Shown here: positions 34,709 through 44,554 of the stretch, in pieces
How positions within the stretch are numbered: the stretch's first letter is position 1
How the letters are laid out: every line of letters begins with the position of its first letter
NCBI RefSeq assembly: GCF_002001125.1
Contig: NZ_MUNV01000006.1
Span: forward strand, 248,001-312,000
Source of the DNA: Rhodanobacter sp. B04
GTDB taxonomy: Bacteria > Pseudomonadota > Gammaproteobacteria > Xanthomonadales > Rhodanobacteraceae
Reading direction: 5' to 3'
Length of the DNA: 64,000 nucleotides
The notes under the pieces: model-generated
What the model saw: only the letters and a program-made list of their open reading frames with translations
Told to the model about the DNA's origin: nothing
Database searches by the model: none
Position numbers and translations under genes: made by a program

Positions 34709-35383
34709 ATGGTCTGCATGGAAGCGGTGACTCGTCATTACCGGGTGGGCGGGCAAACGATAGCCGCCCTGGACGGGGTCGGTTTCGAGGTGCCGCAAGG
34801 CCAGTTCATGGCCATCGTCGGGCCGTCCGGCTCCGGCAAGTCGACCTTGCTCAACATGCTCGGTTGCCTCGATCGCCCCGATAGCGGGCGCTACCTGCTC
34901 GATGGCGTCGATGTCTCCACTTTCGACGACGAGCGCGCCAGCGATTTTCGCAACCGGCGAATAGGCTTCGTGTTCCAGTCGTTCCATCTGCTGCCGCGGC
35001 TGAGCGTGCTGGAAAACACACTGTTGCCGCGACGCTTCCTGCGCGGCTCCGACGAAGGGCTGGAGCAGCGCGCGCATGAGCTGTTGCTGCGAATGGGTCT
35101 GCAGCGGCATCTGGCGCATCGCCCGGGCCAGCTCTCCGGTGGCCAGATGCAGCGCGTGGCGATCGCCCGCGCGCTGTTGATGAAGCCGGCCCTGCTGCTG
35201 GCCGACGAACCCACCGGCAATCTCGACTCGAAGAGCGCCGCCGACGTGCTGGCGCTGATTGCCGAGGTGCATGCCGGCGGCCAGACCGTGGTTCTGGTCA
35301 CCCACGATGCCGACGTCGCCGCACGTGCGCAGCGCCAGATCAGCCTGCGCGACGGGAGGACCGAGCATGATTCGGCGGCGTGA
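34709..35383 (+). CDS. ABC transporter ATP-binding protein, MacB/LolD type
   Basis: ATPase of 224 residues: Walker A VGPSGSGKSTLL, signature LSGGQMQRVAIARAL, Walker B LLLADEPTGNLDSKSA. It belongs to the MacB/LolD/FtsE class that works with FtsX-type permeases. It is the first gene of a four-gene operon; its end overlaps the first adaptor gene by 17 bases. With the permease at 38464 it should power an envelope exporter of unknown substrate. Confidence 0.9.
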   Translation: MVCMEAVTRHYRVGGQTIAALDGVGFEVPQGQFMAIVGPSGSGKSTLLNMLGCLDRPDSGRYLLDGVDVSTFDDERASDFRNRRIGFVFQSFHLLPRLSVLENTLLPRRFLRGSDEGLEQRAHELLLRMGLQRHLAHRPGQLSGGQMQRVAIARALLMKPALLLADEPTGNLDSKSAADVLALIAEVHAGGQTVVLVTHDADVAARAQRQISLRDGRTEHDSAA

Positions 35384-37271
35384 GGTGCTTGCGCTGCTGC
35401 TGATGCTTGCCCCATTGCCAAGCCCGGCCACGGTATTCAGTGGCGAGGTGCAAGTGGCCGATGCGCAGGAGATATTCACGCCGCCGTCGATGAGCTCGCC
35501 CGTGGTGTTGCGTTACTACGTCGCCGACGGGGCGCAGGTGCGCAAGGGCGACGATCTGCTGCGGATCGACGCCGGTCCGGCCGAAACCCAGCTGCGCACG
35601 CTGCAGTCGCAGATCGAGCAGACAGCTGCGAAGAACGCCAAGGAGATCGCCAGCCTCGAACTCAAGCAGGCTGACGCCGAGCTAGCACTCGCCGATGCGC
35701 AGGCCGAACGCGACACCGCTGCGCAGGATGCGGGGATTCCGAAGTCAGTGATTTCCGCGCTCAACTACGACCGCTACCAGGGCGAGATGCAGCGTACCGA
35801 GCGCGCGTTGGCACTGAAGCAGCAGGAGGTGGTCCAGGCCATCGCCGCCGTCGCGCGACGGCGCCAGGACAGCGAGCTGGAGTTGCGCAAGCAGCGTCTG
35901 TCGCTCGGCTTCTACCAGGACCAGGTGGCGGGCGCCGTGGTGCGCGCGGAGCGGGACGGGACGGTGATTCACGGCTTCGACAACATGTTCGGCACCGGTG
36001 GACGCTACGAAGAAGGCTCTTCCAGCTATCCCGGGACCAACGTGGGCGAGGTGGTGGGCAGCGGCAGTGCCTACACCGTGCATGGCTGGGTACTGGAGCC
36101 CGACCGTGCCGGTCTGCGAGTGAACCAGCCGGTGCGACTGCACTTCGACGCGCTGCCGGGCAGCGAGTTGCCCGGCCGCATCCGCGCGATTGCCGGCGCC
36201 TCCGCCAGCAAGAGTGAATGGGGTGACGGCCGTTATTTCGAGGTCGACATCGCGCTGCCTGCGGATATGACGCTGCCGCTGCGGCCGGGCATGAGCGTGC
36301 GGGTCGACAGCGAGCCTGCCACCGCCGGCGATCGTGGCACGCCGGTGGTCGCCGGGCACGACGAGCCGTTGCACATCGACGGCGAAATCTATGCGCAGCA
36401 GAGCCTGGCGATCTCTCCGCCGGCGGTGGATGGCCTGTGGCAGATGACCGTGACCCAGATGGCAGGCGACGGCGAGGTCGTGAAGAAGGGCGACATGCTG
36501 GTGGTCTTCGATGGCGGCGAGGTGGTCAAGAATCTCACCGCCAAGCAGGGCCAGCTGGACGAGAAACGGCGCACGCAGGAACAGCTCAGGCTGGACCTGG
36601 CCGACCGCGCACGCGAGGCCGAACTGGCCACGGCGCAGGCGAAGGCCGACATGGAAAAGGCGCAGCGCAAGGCCAACCAGCCGAAGGAATATATCGCGCG
36701 GGTGGACTACCAGAAGCTGGTGATTGCACGGACCAAGGCCGAGCGCCGGATGGCGCTGACGACGCAGCGTGAGCGCGTGGCCGCCGATGAGCGCGCCGCC
36801 GAACAGCGCATGGCCGACGCCGATGCCGGCCAGCTCGACGAAGAAGTGAAGAAGCTGAAGGAATCACTGGCCTCGCTCAACGTCACCGCACCGCGCGGAG
36901 GTATCGTGTTGCACCAGAACAGCTGGAGCGGCGGCAAGGTCGATGTCGGTTCGCAGATCTGGCGTGGCCAATCGGTGGCGCAGATGCCGGACCTGTCGAC
37001 GCTGGCCGTGCGCGCCATGCTGCCCGAACGCGAACTCACCCGGGTCAGCCCGGGTCAGCGCGTGCGCGTGGTGGTTGCCGGCGGTGGTGACCGCAGCATG
37101 AGTGGCCGCATCGTCGAGCTGGGTGGCACGGTGCACAGCAAGTCGCGGGTGGAAGCCGTGCCGGTGGTGGATCTGGTCGTGCGGTTGGATCAGGATCCGG
37201 GCCGGCTCAAGCTCAAGCCCGGGCAGGCGGTGCAGGTGGAAATTCCAGTCGTGCCGGGAGCCTCACGATGA
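35367..37271 (+). CDS. Double HlyD-like periplasmic adaptor protein
   Basis: Protein of 634 residues with an N-terminal signal sequence (MIRRREVLALLLMLAPLPSPA). It contains two successive HlyD/biotinyl-lipoyl-like and coiled-coil units. The first has VLRYYVADGAQVRKGDDLLRID, then an E/A/Q-rich coiled coil. The second has MTVTQMAGDGEVVKKGDMLVVFDGGE, then a second coiled coil (about residues 395-505) and MLPERELTRVSPGQRVRVVV. Adaptors of this class link an inner-membrane pump to the outer membrane; they normally have one unit. The ATG at 35367 overlaps the ATPase gene, and its stop overlaps the next gene by 4 bases. Confidence 0.8.
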   Translation: MIRRREVLALLLMLAPLPSPATVFSGEVQVADAQEIFTPPSMSSPVVLRYYVADGAQVRKGDDLLRIDAGPAETQLRTLQSQIEQTAAKNAKEIASLELKQADAELALADAQAERDTAAQDAGIPKSVISALNYDRYQGEMQRTERALALKQQEVVQAIAAVARRRQDSELELRKQRLSLGFYQDQVAGAVVRAERDGTVIHGFDNMFGTGGRYEEGSSSYPGTNVGEVVGSGSAYTVHGWVLEPDRAGLRVNQPVRLHFDALPGSELPGRIRAIAGASASKSEWGDGRYFEVDIALPADMTLPLRPGMSVRVDSEPATAGDRGTPVVAGHDEPLHIDGEIYAQQSLAISPPAVDGLWQMTVTQMAGDGEVVKKGDMLVVFDGGEVVKNLTAKQGQLDEKRRTQEQLRLDLADRAREAELATAQAKADMEKAQRKANQPKEYIARVDYQKLVIARTKAERRMALTTQRERVAADERAAEQRMADADAGQLDEEVKKLKESLASLNVTAPRGGIVLHQNSWSGGKVDVGSQIWRGQSVAQMPDLSTLAVRAMLPERELTRVSPGQRVRVVVAGGGDRSMSGRIVELGGTVHSKSRVEAVPVVDLVVRLDQDPGRLKLKPGQAVQVEIPVVPGASR

Positions 37272-38467
37272 GTCGCTGCTGGTTGCTGTTGCTCGTGCTT
37301 GTCGGCGGTTGCGGTCGCGCCGGTGCGGATCGCACGGTGCTGGAACAGGTGCGGGTACGGCCGCTGGAATTCAGCGTACAGGCCGAGGGCGAGTTGCGTT
37401 CGACCAGGCCGACACCGCTGCTGGTACCGGGTGCGCTATGGACGGCCCGCCAGCTCAACTGGATGTTGCCGGACGGCAGCACGGTGGAGAAAGGCGAACT
37501 GGTCGCGCGCTTCTCGGCCGAGCAGAGCAAGCAGGATCTGGCGCAGGCGCGCATCGACCTGGAACGCAACACGCTGGCGCGTGCCACCAAGCAGGCCGAA
37601 CTGGATGACAAGAGCGGCCAGCTCGGGGTCGATCTCACCCAGGTGGCCGTGCAGCACGCGATCGCCGCGCGCTATGCGAACGCTCCGCTCGAGGCGATGG
37701 CGCGCAATGACATTCTCGATGCGGTGCAGGACGTGCATTACCTCGACGTGCGCCAGCGCATCCTGCAGTGGCGCGAGGATCAGTCCGCCTCGCGCGGCAA
37801 CGCCGAGCTGGCCGTGCTGGACGCACAGCGCAGCAGCTTCGACACCGTGGCGAAGCAGAAGCAGGACGATCTGGAGGCACTGGAACTGCGTGCCCCGCAT
37901 GCCGGTGTGCTGATGCTGGAAAAGAACTGGTCGGACCAGCTGCCGCATGTGGGCAGCAGCCTGTATGCCGGCAACAGCTTCGCCAGCCTGCCTGATCTCG
38001 ATGCGCTCGAGGTGCAGTTGGCAGTCCCGCAGATCGAGGCGCAGGGCCTCCAGGTCGGCGATACCGTGGAACTGCACCGCTGGGGGATGCCGGCGCAGCA
38101 CGTGACCTCCCGGCTCAGTTGGGTCGCCACCGCGGCACAGCCGCGCAGCAACGAGAATCCGGTGAGGTATCTGGCGATGAAGGTGACCGTGCCGGCTGAT
38201 GTGGCGCGGCGCTACGGCTGGGTACCCGGCCAGCGCTTCGTCGGCAAGATCATCCTGCTGCATGTGGACAAGGGGCTGAGTGTGCCGAACATGGCGTTGA
38301 GCCATGATGGCGATCAATCGAGTGTCGAAGTACTCGACGGCGGCCACGTGCAGACGCGCAAGCTGAAACTGGGCGTTCGTGGCGCGACGCGCACCCAGGT
38401 ACTCGACGGTCTGCAGCCAGGCGACCGTGTCCTGCTGGCTGGGACCGCCGCCAGGGAGGCGAAATGA
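37268..38467 (+). CDS. Lipoprotein HlyD/MacA-like adaptor protein
   Basis: Adaptor of 399 residues with a lipoprotein signal (LLLLVLVGGC, lipobox LVGGC at about residues 11-15), so the mature form is probably lipid-anchored. One lipoyl-like half (WMLPDGSTVEKGELVARFS), a coiled-coil stretch, then barrel-type strands (LEVQLAVPQIEAQGLQVGDTVELH) and a C-terminal LKLGVRGATRTQVLDGLQPGDRVLL typical of MacA-like proteins. ATGA overlaps couple it to the genes on both sides. It is the second adaptor of the same operon. Confidence 0.82.
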   Translation: MSRCWLLLLVLVGGCGRAGADRTVLEQVRVRPLEFSVQAEGELRSTRPTPLLVPGALWTARQLNWMLPDGSTVEKGELVARFSAEQSKQDLAQARIDLERNTLARATKQAELDDKSGQLGVDLTQVAVQHAIAARYANAPLEAMARNDILDAVQDVHYLDVRQRILQWREDQSASRGNAELAVLDAQRSSFDTVAKQKQDDLEALELRAPHAGVLMLEKNWSDQLPHVGSSLYAGNSFASLPDLDALEVQLAVPQIEAQGLQVGDTVELHRWGMPAQHVTSRLSWVATAAQPRSNENPVRYLAMKVTVPADVARRYGWVPGQRFVGKIILLHVDKGLSVPNMALSHDGDQSSVEVLDGGHVQTRKLKLGVRGATRTQVLDGLQPGDRVLLAGTAAREAK

Positions 38468-39696
38468 TTTCCGCAGGCTGGCGCGAGGCGATCGAAGAAC
38501 TTTCGCGGCGCAAGCTGCGCACCCTGCTGACCCTGCTTGGCATGATCTTCGGCGTCGGCGCGATCGTCGCGATGCAGGGCGTCGGCGAGGGCAGCCGGCG
38601 CGAGGCGTTGAAGCTGGTCGACAGCCTTGGCCTGCACAACCTGATCGTCGAGGCGAAGAGCCAGGACGGCGATGCGCTGAAGGAAACCCGCGCGCGCAGC
38701 CTCGGCCTCACTGTTGCCGATGCGCGTGCCGCGCTGGACGTGGTGCCGTCGGCCGAGCGCTACGCCGCCGAGAAGCGTGTCAAGCGCTGGGCCGTGTTCA
38801 GCGACAGCGGACATGCCGATGCGGAAGTCAGCGGGATCAGTCCGGACTATTTCCAGCTCGCTTCACTGCAGCTGGCCGAGGGCCGCGCGCTGAATGCGGA
38901 CGATGACGCCAGCCTCGCTGCGGTGGCCGTGCTCGGCCACCAGGTCGCGCATGACCTGTTTCCCGACGGCAAGCCGCTGGGTCGGCTGCTCAAGGTCAAC
39001 CAGGTCTGGCTGCGCGTGGTCGGCGTGCTGGCCGATCGCGATCTCGGCCAGGACAAGTTCGAGGGCGTCGCGCTCGGTGCCGACAGCAACCGCATCTTCG
39101 TGCCGCTGGCCAGTGCGCGGGCACGCTTTCGTTTCCAGCCGATGGAGGACGAGGTCGACCGCTTTCTGCTGCGGCTGCAGGATCCGGAAGGGCTTTCCGT
39201 CGGTGCGCGCGTGCTCACCGAATTGCTCGATCAGCGCCACGCCGGCGCCAGCGATTACCAGCTGATCGTGCCGCAGCAGCTGTATCAGCAGAACCAGAAG
39301 ACCCAGCGCATCTTCAGCGTGGTGATGGGCTCGATCGCCGGCGTCAGTCTGCTGGTCGGCGGCATCGGCATCATGAACATCATGCTGGCGAACGTGCTGG
39401 AACGGCGCCGCGAGATCGGCCTGCTGCGCGCGATCGGCGCGCGCCGGCAGGACATCGTGGCGCGCTTCCTGCGCGAGGCACTGGTGATCTGCGCCTCGGG
39501 CGCGTTGATCGGACTGCTGTTCGGCGCCCTGCTGGCCTACGCGATCGCCGCATTCGCCGGTTGGCAGGTGGCGTGGGCGCCGATCGGCGTGATCGCCTCG
39601 GTGCTGGCCTGCATGCTGATCGGCCTCGCTTTCAGCATCTACCCGGCGCGACAGGCGGCGGCGCTGGATCCGATCGCGGCGATCAGGGACGAGTGA
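38464..39696 (+). CDS. ABC transporter permease, MacB/FtsX type
   Basis: Membrane protein of 410 residues: an N-terminal helix (LLTLLGMIFGVGAIVAMQG), a large periplasmic MacB-like domain (about 45-275), then three helices with FtsX signature (IAGVSLLVGGIGIMNIMLANVLERRREIGLLRAIGARRQDI, ALIGLLFGALLAYAIA, IGVIASVLACMLIGLAFSIYPARQAA). It overlaps the lipoprotein adaptor by 4 bases. No outer-membrane channel gene is present nearby. It is the last gene of the operon; a minus-strand gene follows convergently. Confidence 0.9.
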   Translation: MISAGWREAIEELSRRKLRTLLTLLGMIFGVGAIVAMQGVGEGSRREALKLVDSLGLHNLIVEAKSQDGDALKETRARSLGLTVADARAALDVVPSAERYAAEKRVKRWAVFSDSGHADAEVSGISPDYFQLASLQLAEGRALNADDDASLAAVAVLGHQVAHDLFPDGKPLGRLLKVNQVWLRVVGVLADRDLGQDKFEGVALGADSNRIFVPLASARARFRFQPMEDEVDRFLLRLQDPEGLSVGARVLTELLDQRHAGASDYQLIVPQQLYQQNQKTQRIFSVVMGSIAGVSLLVGGIGIMNIMLANVLERRREIGLLRAIGARRQDIVARFLREALVICASGALIGLLFGALLAYAIAAFAGWQVAWAPIGVIASVLACMLIGLAFSIYPARQAAALDPIAAIRDE

Positions 39697-39712
39697 TCAG
39701 CGACATGCCCGC

Positions 39713-40396
39713 TCAATCGCGCGCGGCGATCTCGTCGATGTGACGCAGCATGTCGGCCGGGTCGTCGTAGACGCGGAACGCGCCGGACTGCTGCAGTTCG
39801 GCGTGGCCGTAGCCGCCGCTCAGCAGGCCCACGCCCAGCGCGCGGGCGCGCTGGGCGGCAAGCATGTCCCACACGCTGTCGCCGATCACCAGCGATTGAT
39901 GGATGTCCACGCCGAGGCGCGCCGCGGTGGCGAGGAACAGGTCCGGGTCGGGCTTGGCGTGGCGCACCTGGTCGCGCGTCACCACCGGCACCTTCGATGG
40001 ATCGACGCCCAGCGCGGCCAGGTTGTGGGCCGCCGTTTCCATGCGGCCGCTGGTGGCGATCGCCCATGGGATCTGCTGTTCGGTGAGGTAGGCCAGCAGC
40101 TCGCGGGCTCCGGGCAGCGGCCGCACCGAGCCCTGCGTGTGCTGGCGGTTGAACGCGTCCGCATGCCATTGGCGCAGGCGTTCGAGTCGCTCGTCGGTGA
40201 TTTCCAGCCCGGTCTCGCGCAGCAGGATGTTGGCGAACAGGCCGCCGCTCATGCCGATCTTGCGGTGGATGCGCCACACCGACAGCTCGACGCCCTCGCG
40301 GTCCAGTGCCTCCTTCCAGGCCAGCACGTGCTGGTAGACGCTGTCGACGAGGGTGCCGTCGAGGTCGAACAGGAAGGCGGTGTCGTTGCGCGGCAT
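39713..40396 (-). CDS. HAD-family phosphatase
   Basis: Protein of 227 residues of the haloacid-dehalogenase superfamily, phosphoglycolate phosphatase-like. Motif I FLFDLDGTLVDS has the nucleophile and acid aspartates (11 and 13), motif III is HAKPDPDLFL, motif IV VIGDSVWDMLAA. A cap domain lies between motif I and motif II. Substrate cannot be told from sequence; sugar phosphate is plausible because glucokinase lies just upstream on the same strand, 24 bases away. GGAAG precedes the ATG. Confidence 0.85.
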   Translation of the reverse strand: MPRNDTAFLFDLDGTLVDSVYQHVLAWKEALDREGVELSVWRIHRKIGMSGGLFANILLRETGLEITDERLERLRQWHADAFNRQHTQGSVRPLPGARELLAYLTEQQIPWAIATSGRMETAAHNLAALGVDPSKVPVVTRDQVRHAKPDPDLFLATAARLGVDIHQSLVIGDSVWDMLAAQRARALGVGLLSGGYGHAELQQSGAFRVYDDPADMLRHIDEIAARD

Positions 40397-40420
40397 GAGG
40401 GCTTCCGTCGATGTTACGTT

Positions 40421-41434
40421 TCAGTGGCGCGGCAGCAGCGAGCGTCCCGATTCCATCACGCTCAGCGCCGCCGCGCCGAGCAGGCCCGGCTCGGGATTCA
40501 TGATCGCCTGCGTCGGCACCTTCTCCATGATGTCGCGGAAACGGCCCTTGGCCTCGAAGCGTTCGCGGAAGCGGCCGCGCTCCAGCCACGGCAGCAGCAC
40601 CGGGATCAGGCCGCCGGTGAGGTAGACGCCGTTCCAGGCGCCGAGCGTAAGCACCAGGTCGCCGGCGACGCTGCCGAAGATGCCGGCAAAGGTTTCCACG
40701 GTGCGCATGCACAGCGGACAGCTGTCGTCCTTGGCGCGGGCGGTGATGTCCTCCGGCTTGAGGTCGTCGGGGCGGGCGCCGACGATGTGGCAGATCGCGT
40801 CGTAGAGATTCACCAGGCCCTGGCCGCAGATCAGCCGCTCGTTGGAGACGCGCCCGTACTTCTGGTTGAGATAGTCGAGGATCGCGATGTCCTCCGGCGA
40901 ATGCGCGGCGAAACCGGCGTGGCCGCCTTCGGTCTGCAGCACGCTGCAGTGGCCGCCGCGCACCAGCAGGCCACCGACGCCGAGGCCGGTGCCCGGACCG
41001 ACGATGGCGAAGGTCTGCTCCTCCTCGGCACCGATCACCGGGCGCGGCACCGTGCCCACGTCGACCAGGTCGTCGCCTTGCAGCAAGGTCACTGCCATGC
41101 TCTGCGCGGCGAAATCGTTGACCAGGTGCACGTATTCCAGGCCGAGCGCGGCGGCGGTCTGGTGGGCCGAGATCGCCCACGGATTGTTGGTGACCTTGAC
41201 CGTCTCGCCGTCGACGATGCGCCCGGCGGCGGCCACGATCGCGCGACTCACGTGCAGGCCGGTGTCGGCAAGGTATTGCTTCGCGGTGGAGACCAGCGAA
41301 TCGTGCTCGGCCACGCGGTAGCGCCGGATGCTGTCGGTCTGCAGCGGCTTGTCGCGTGATGGATCGGCCACCCCGAAACGGACATTGGTGCCGCCGAGAT
41401 CGACGAGCAGGGTGGGGGTGGCAGGCACGTGCAT
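40421..41434 (-). CDS. glk: Glucokinase
   Basis: Glucokinase of 337 residues of the E. coli Glk (ROK-distant) type, phosphorylating glucose to glucose 6-phosphate. The ATP-binding LLVDLGGTNVRFGVAD lies at the N-terminus, and TNNPWAISAHQTAAALGLEYVHLVNDFAAQSMA and IVGPGTGLGVGGLL are Glk signatures. The ATG at 41434 has GGAG 5-8 bases upstream; an in-frame extension into the gap is rejected. It probably shares a transcript with the HAD phosphatase gene. Confidence 0.93.
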   Translation of the reverse strand: MHVPATPTLLVDLGGTNVRFGVADPSRDKPLQTDSIRRYRVAEHDSLVSTAKQYLADTGLHVSRAIVAAAGRIVDGETVKVTNNPWAISAHQTAAALGLEYVHLVNDFAAQSMAVTLLQGDDLVDVGTVPRPVIGAEEEQTFAIVGPGTGLGVGGLLVRGGHCSVLQTEGGHAGFAAHSPEDIAILDYLNQKYGRVSNERLICGQGLVNLYDAICHIVGARPDDLKPEDITARAKDDSCPLCMRTVETFAGIFGSVAGDLVLTLGAWNGVYLTGGLIPVLLPWLERGRFRERFEAKGRFRDIMEKVPTQAIMNPEPGLLGAAALSVMESGRSLLPRH

Positions 41435-41542
41435 CGGGACTCCATGGGAGTGAAGCGGAAAACAGCAAGCCTGCCGTGAATGCCGGCCAGCGTCCAGCAT
41501 TCCGGTGACCCGGGACGCTGGCAGGCCGGTTCGATGCCCGGC

Positions 41543-43240
41543 TCAGGTCGACGATTTGCGCTTCGGGGGCTTGCCGCCGGAGGCGGGGGGCTTCGGCTTC
41601 GGCTTCGGCTTTGGCTTCGGCTTTGGCTTCGGCTTTGGCTTTGGCATTGGCTTGGGCTTTGGCTTGTGTTTGTGCGGCGGGCTTGGTGCAGGCGCAGGAT
41701 TGGGCGCGGGTGCGGGACCTGGCACTGCGCCTTGCAACGCGCCGAGCAGGGCCTGGCCGTTCGGGCTGCCCAGCCCGGTGCAGGCGTCCCAGCCCGGGCC
41801 CGCCGCGTAGCTGCCGTTGTTGCCCTGGGTGATGTCGTGGAACCCCTTTTCACCGACGCCATAGAGGGTGGCGTTGGCGGCGCCCAGCGCGTGGCCGAGT
41901 TGCTGGTTCAGGCGCGCCACCAGCGCGGCCCACAGCGGGGCGACCGCGCTGGTGCCGCCGATGACTTCGTCCTGGCCGTCGACACGCACCGCGTAGCCGG
42001 TAAGCGGGTCCGCGTTGCCGGCGACATCCGGCACGCCGCGACCGACGAAGCCGCCCGGTGCCACGGGGACCTTGGATGCCGACTGCCATGCCGGCAACGC
42101 GAACACGGCGCTGACGCCACCGCCGGTGGCGCCCTCGTCGCCGGCGGTCTCGTTCCACACCACCTCGCTCTTGATCGTGCTGCCGCTGCCCTGCAGCTCG
42201 GTGCCGCCGCAGGCCAGCACGGACGGACTGGAGGCGGGGTAGTCCACCGTCGGCTGGCCGCCGCTGACGCCGTCGCTGGAACCGTTGTCGCCGGCCGCCA
42301 CGGTCACCGTCACGCCCAGTGCGGCGGCATCCTCCAGCGCGGTCTCCATCGCATTGCGCGAGGCCGTGCTCCAGCTGCTTTCGGGACCGCCCCAGCTGAT
42401 CGACATCACGTTGGCCGGCTGGCTGCTGCTGTGCGCCGCCTGCGAGATCGCATCGTAGAAGCCCTGGTCGGTGTTGCCGCCGAAGTAGACGACGAACTGC
42501 GCCGCCGGGGCCAGCGTACCGGATACCTCGATATCCAGCATCACTTCCGCATCCGCAGCGCCGCCGGGCTGGTTGCTGCCGCCGTCGACCGAGACGGCGG
42601 TGATGGACGGCGTCGCCAGCCCGAGACCCTTGAAGTAGGTGTCCAGATCGGCCTGCACATAACCGCCGCCGAGTTCGATGATCGCGATGGTCTGGCCGCT
42701 GCCGTCGCCGGCAGGGAAGTTGTACAACTGGCCGATCTGCAGCGGCGTGTAGGTATTGCCCGGCGTTGCCTGTGCGATACGGAAATGCGGCTGCGCGACC
42801 GGGCGCCGATCCAGTCCCAGCACGGCGATCACCGCCGGATCGGGCAGGATGGGCGCCTGTGCACAGCCCACGTAGGAGACGCCACCCGGCGTCAGCTCGT
42901 AATGACCCAGCTGCACGCCGAACGCCTGCTGCAGCGACTGCGCGGTGCCGCGCAGATGCAGCGTCCGCCGGCCCGGTTCGCAGGCCAGTTCGTGCAGGCC
43001 GTGCTGGCGGCTGAAGTTGCGCAGGCGCTCCACATCGGTCGGGTCGGCGCCGTAACGCGCCACGAAATCGGCATGCCGGGTGCTGCGTGATGCGGCAGGT
43101 GCCAGTTGGCCCAGCGGGTTCTTGCGACGCAGCACCAGGGTCACGTCGAGCGATGCATCCGGGGCGTGCGGGCCCAGGTAACGGGCACTGGCCGGCAGAT
43201 GCCAGTCGCCAGTCGAGACGATGGGCGTGGTCTTGCTCAT
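41543..43240 (-). CDS. S53-family serine-carboxyl peptidase (sedolisin) with Lys-Pro tail
   Basis: Acid peptidase precursor of 565 residues. An N-terminal prodomain (about 1-160, Pro-kumamolisin type) precedes the catalytic domain. The catalytic residues are Glu232 and Asp236 (AEVMLDIE), Asp318 (AAGDNGSSDG) and Ser431 (GGTSAVAPLWAAL). The calcium-site region is near GWDACTGLGSPNG. From about residue 508 a Pro/Ala linker leads to about 12 repeated Lys-Pro pairs and a basic end. No signal peptide is evident, unusual for a secreted peptidase. The ATG at 43240 has GGAGGAA upstream. Function of the tail is unknown. Confidence 0.9.
   Translation of the reverse strand: MSKTTPIVSTGDWHLPASARYLGPHAPDASLDVTLVLRRKNPLGQLAPAASRSTRHADFVARYGADPTDVERLRNFSRQHGLHELACEPGRRTLHLRGTAQSLQQAFGVQLGHYELTPGGVSYVGCAQAPILPDPAVIAVLGLDRRPVAQPHFRIAQATPGNTYTPLQIGQLYNFPAGDGSGQTIAIIELGGGYVQADLDTYFKGLGLATPSITAVSVDGGSNQPGGAADAEVMLDIEVSGTLAPAAQFVVYFGGNTDQGFYDAISQAAHSSSQPANVMSISWGGPESSWSTASRNAMETALEDAAALGVTVTVAAGDNGSSDGVSGGQPTVDYPASSPSVLACGGTELQGSGSTIKSEVVWNETAGDEGATGGGVSAVFALPAWQSASKVPVAPGGFVGRGVPDVAGNADPLTGYAVRVDGQDEVIGGTSAVAPLWAALVARLNQQLGHALGAANATLYGVGEKGFHDITQGNNGSYAAGPGWDACTGLGSPNGQALLGALQGAVPGPAPAPNPAPAPSPPHKHKPKPKPMPKPKPKPKPKPKPKPKPKPPASGGKPPKRKSST
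41589..41666. repeat. Hexanucleotide tandem repeat encoding the Lys-Pro tail
   Basis: Thirteen near-identical units of GGCTTY (plus GGCATT and GGCTTG variants) in tandem. On the minus strand each unit encodes Lys-Pro. The length of such a run can change by replication slippage without shifting the frame. Confidence 0.9.
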
Positions 43241-44413
<1,173 letters not shown>

Positions 44414-44554
44414 GCGAGGCCTGTTTTGCAACCTCCGCTATTGACTCAAAGGACAGGTTCTTTGATTGCACCAGCGACGTGTCCAGCCGCCAATTCGCGG
44501 ACCCAGACGCTGTAGCTCGGCCGTTTCAATGAAGTGGCATTTGCTCGCGGAGCG

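Noticed and set aside
39740..41359. 539-codon plus-strand frame
   Set aside because: It is antisense to the HAD phosphatase and glucokinase genes and has no domain signature.
41589..41666. Hexamer repeat considered as a CRISPR or satellite
   Set aside because: The units are contiguous with no spacers and encode Lys-Pro in the frame of the S53 protease, so it is a coding repeat.
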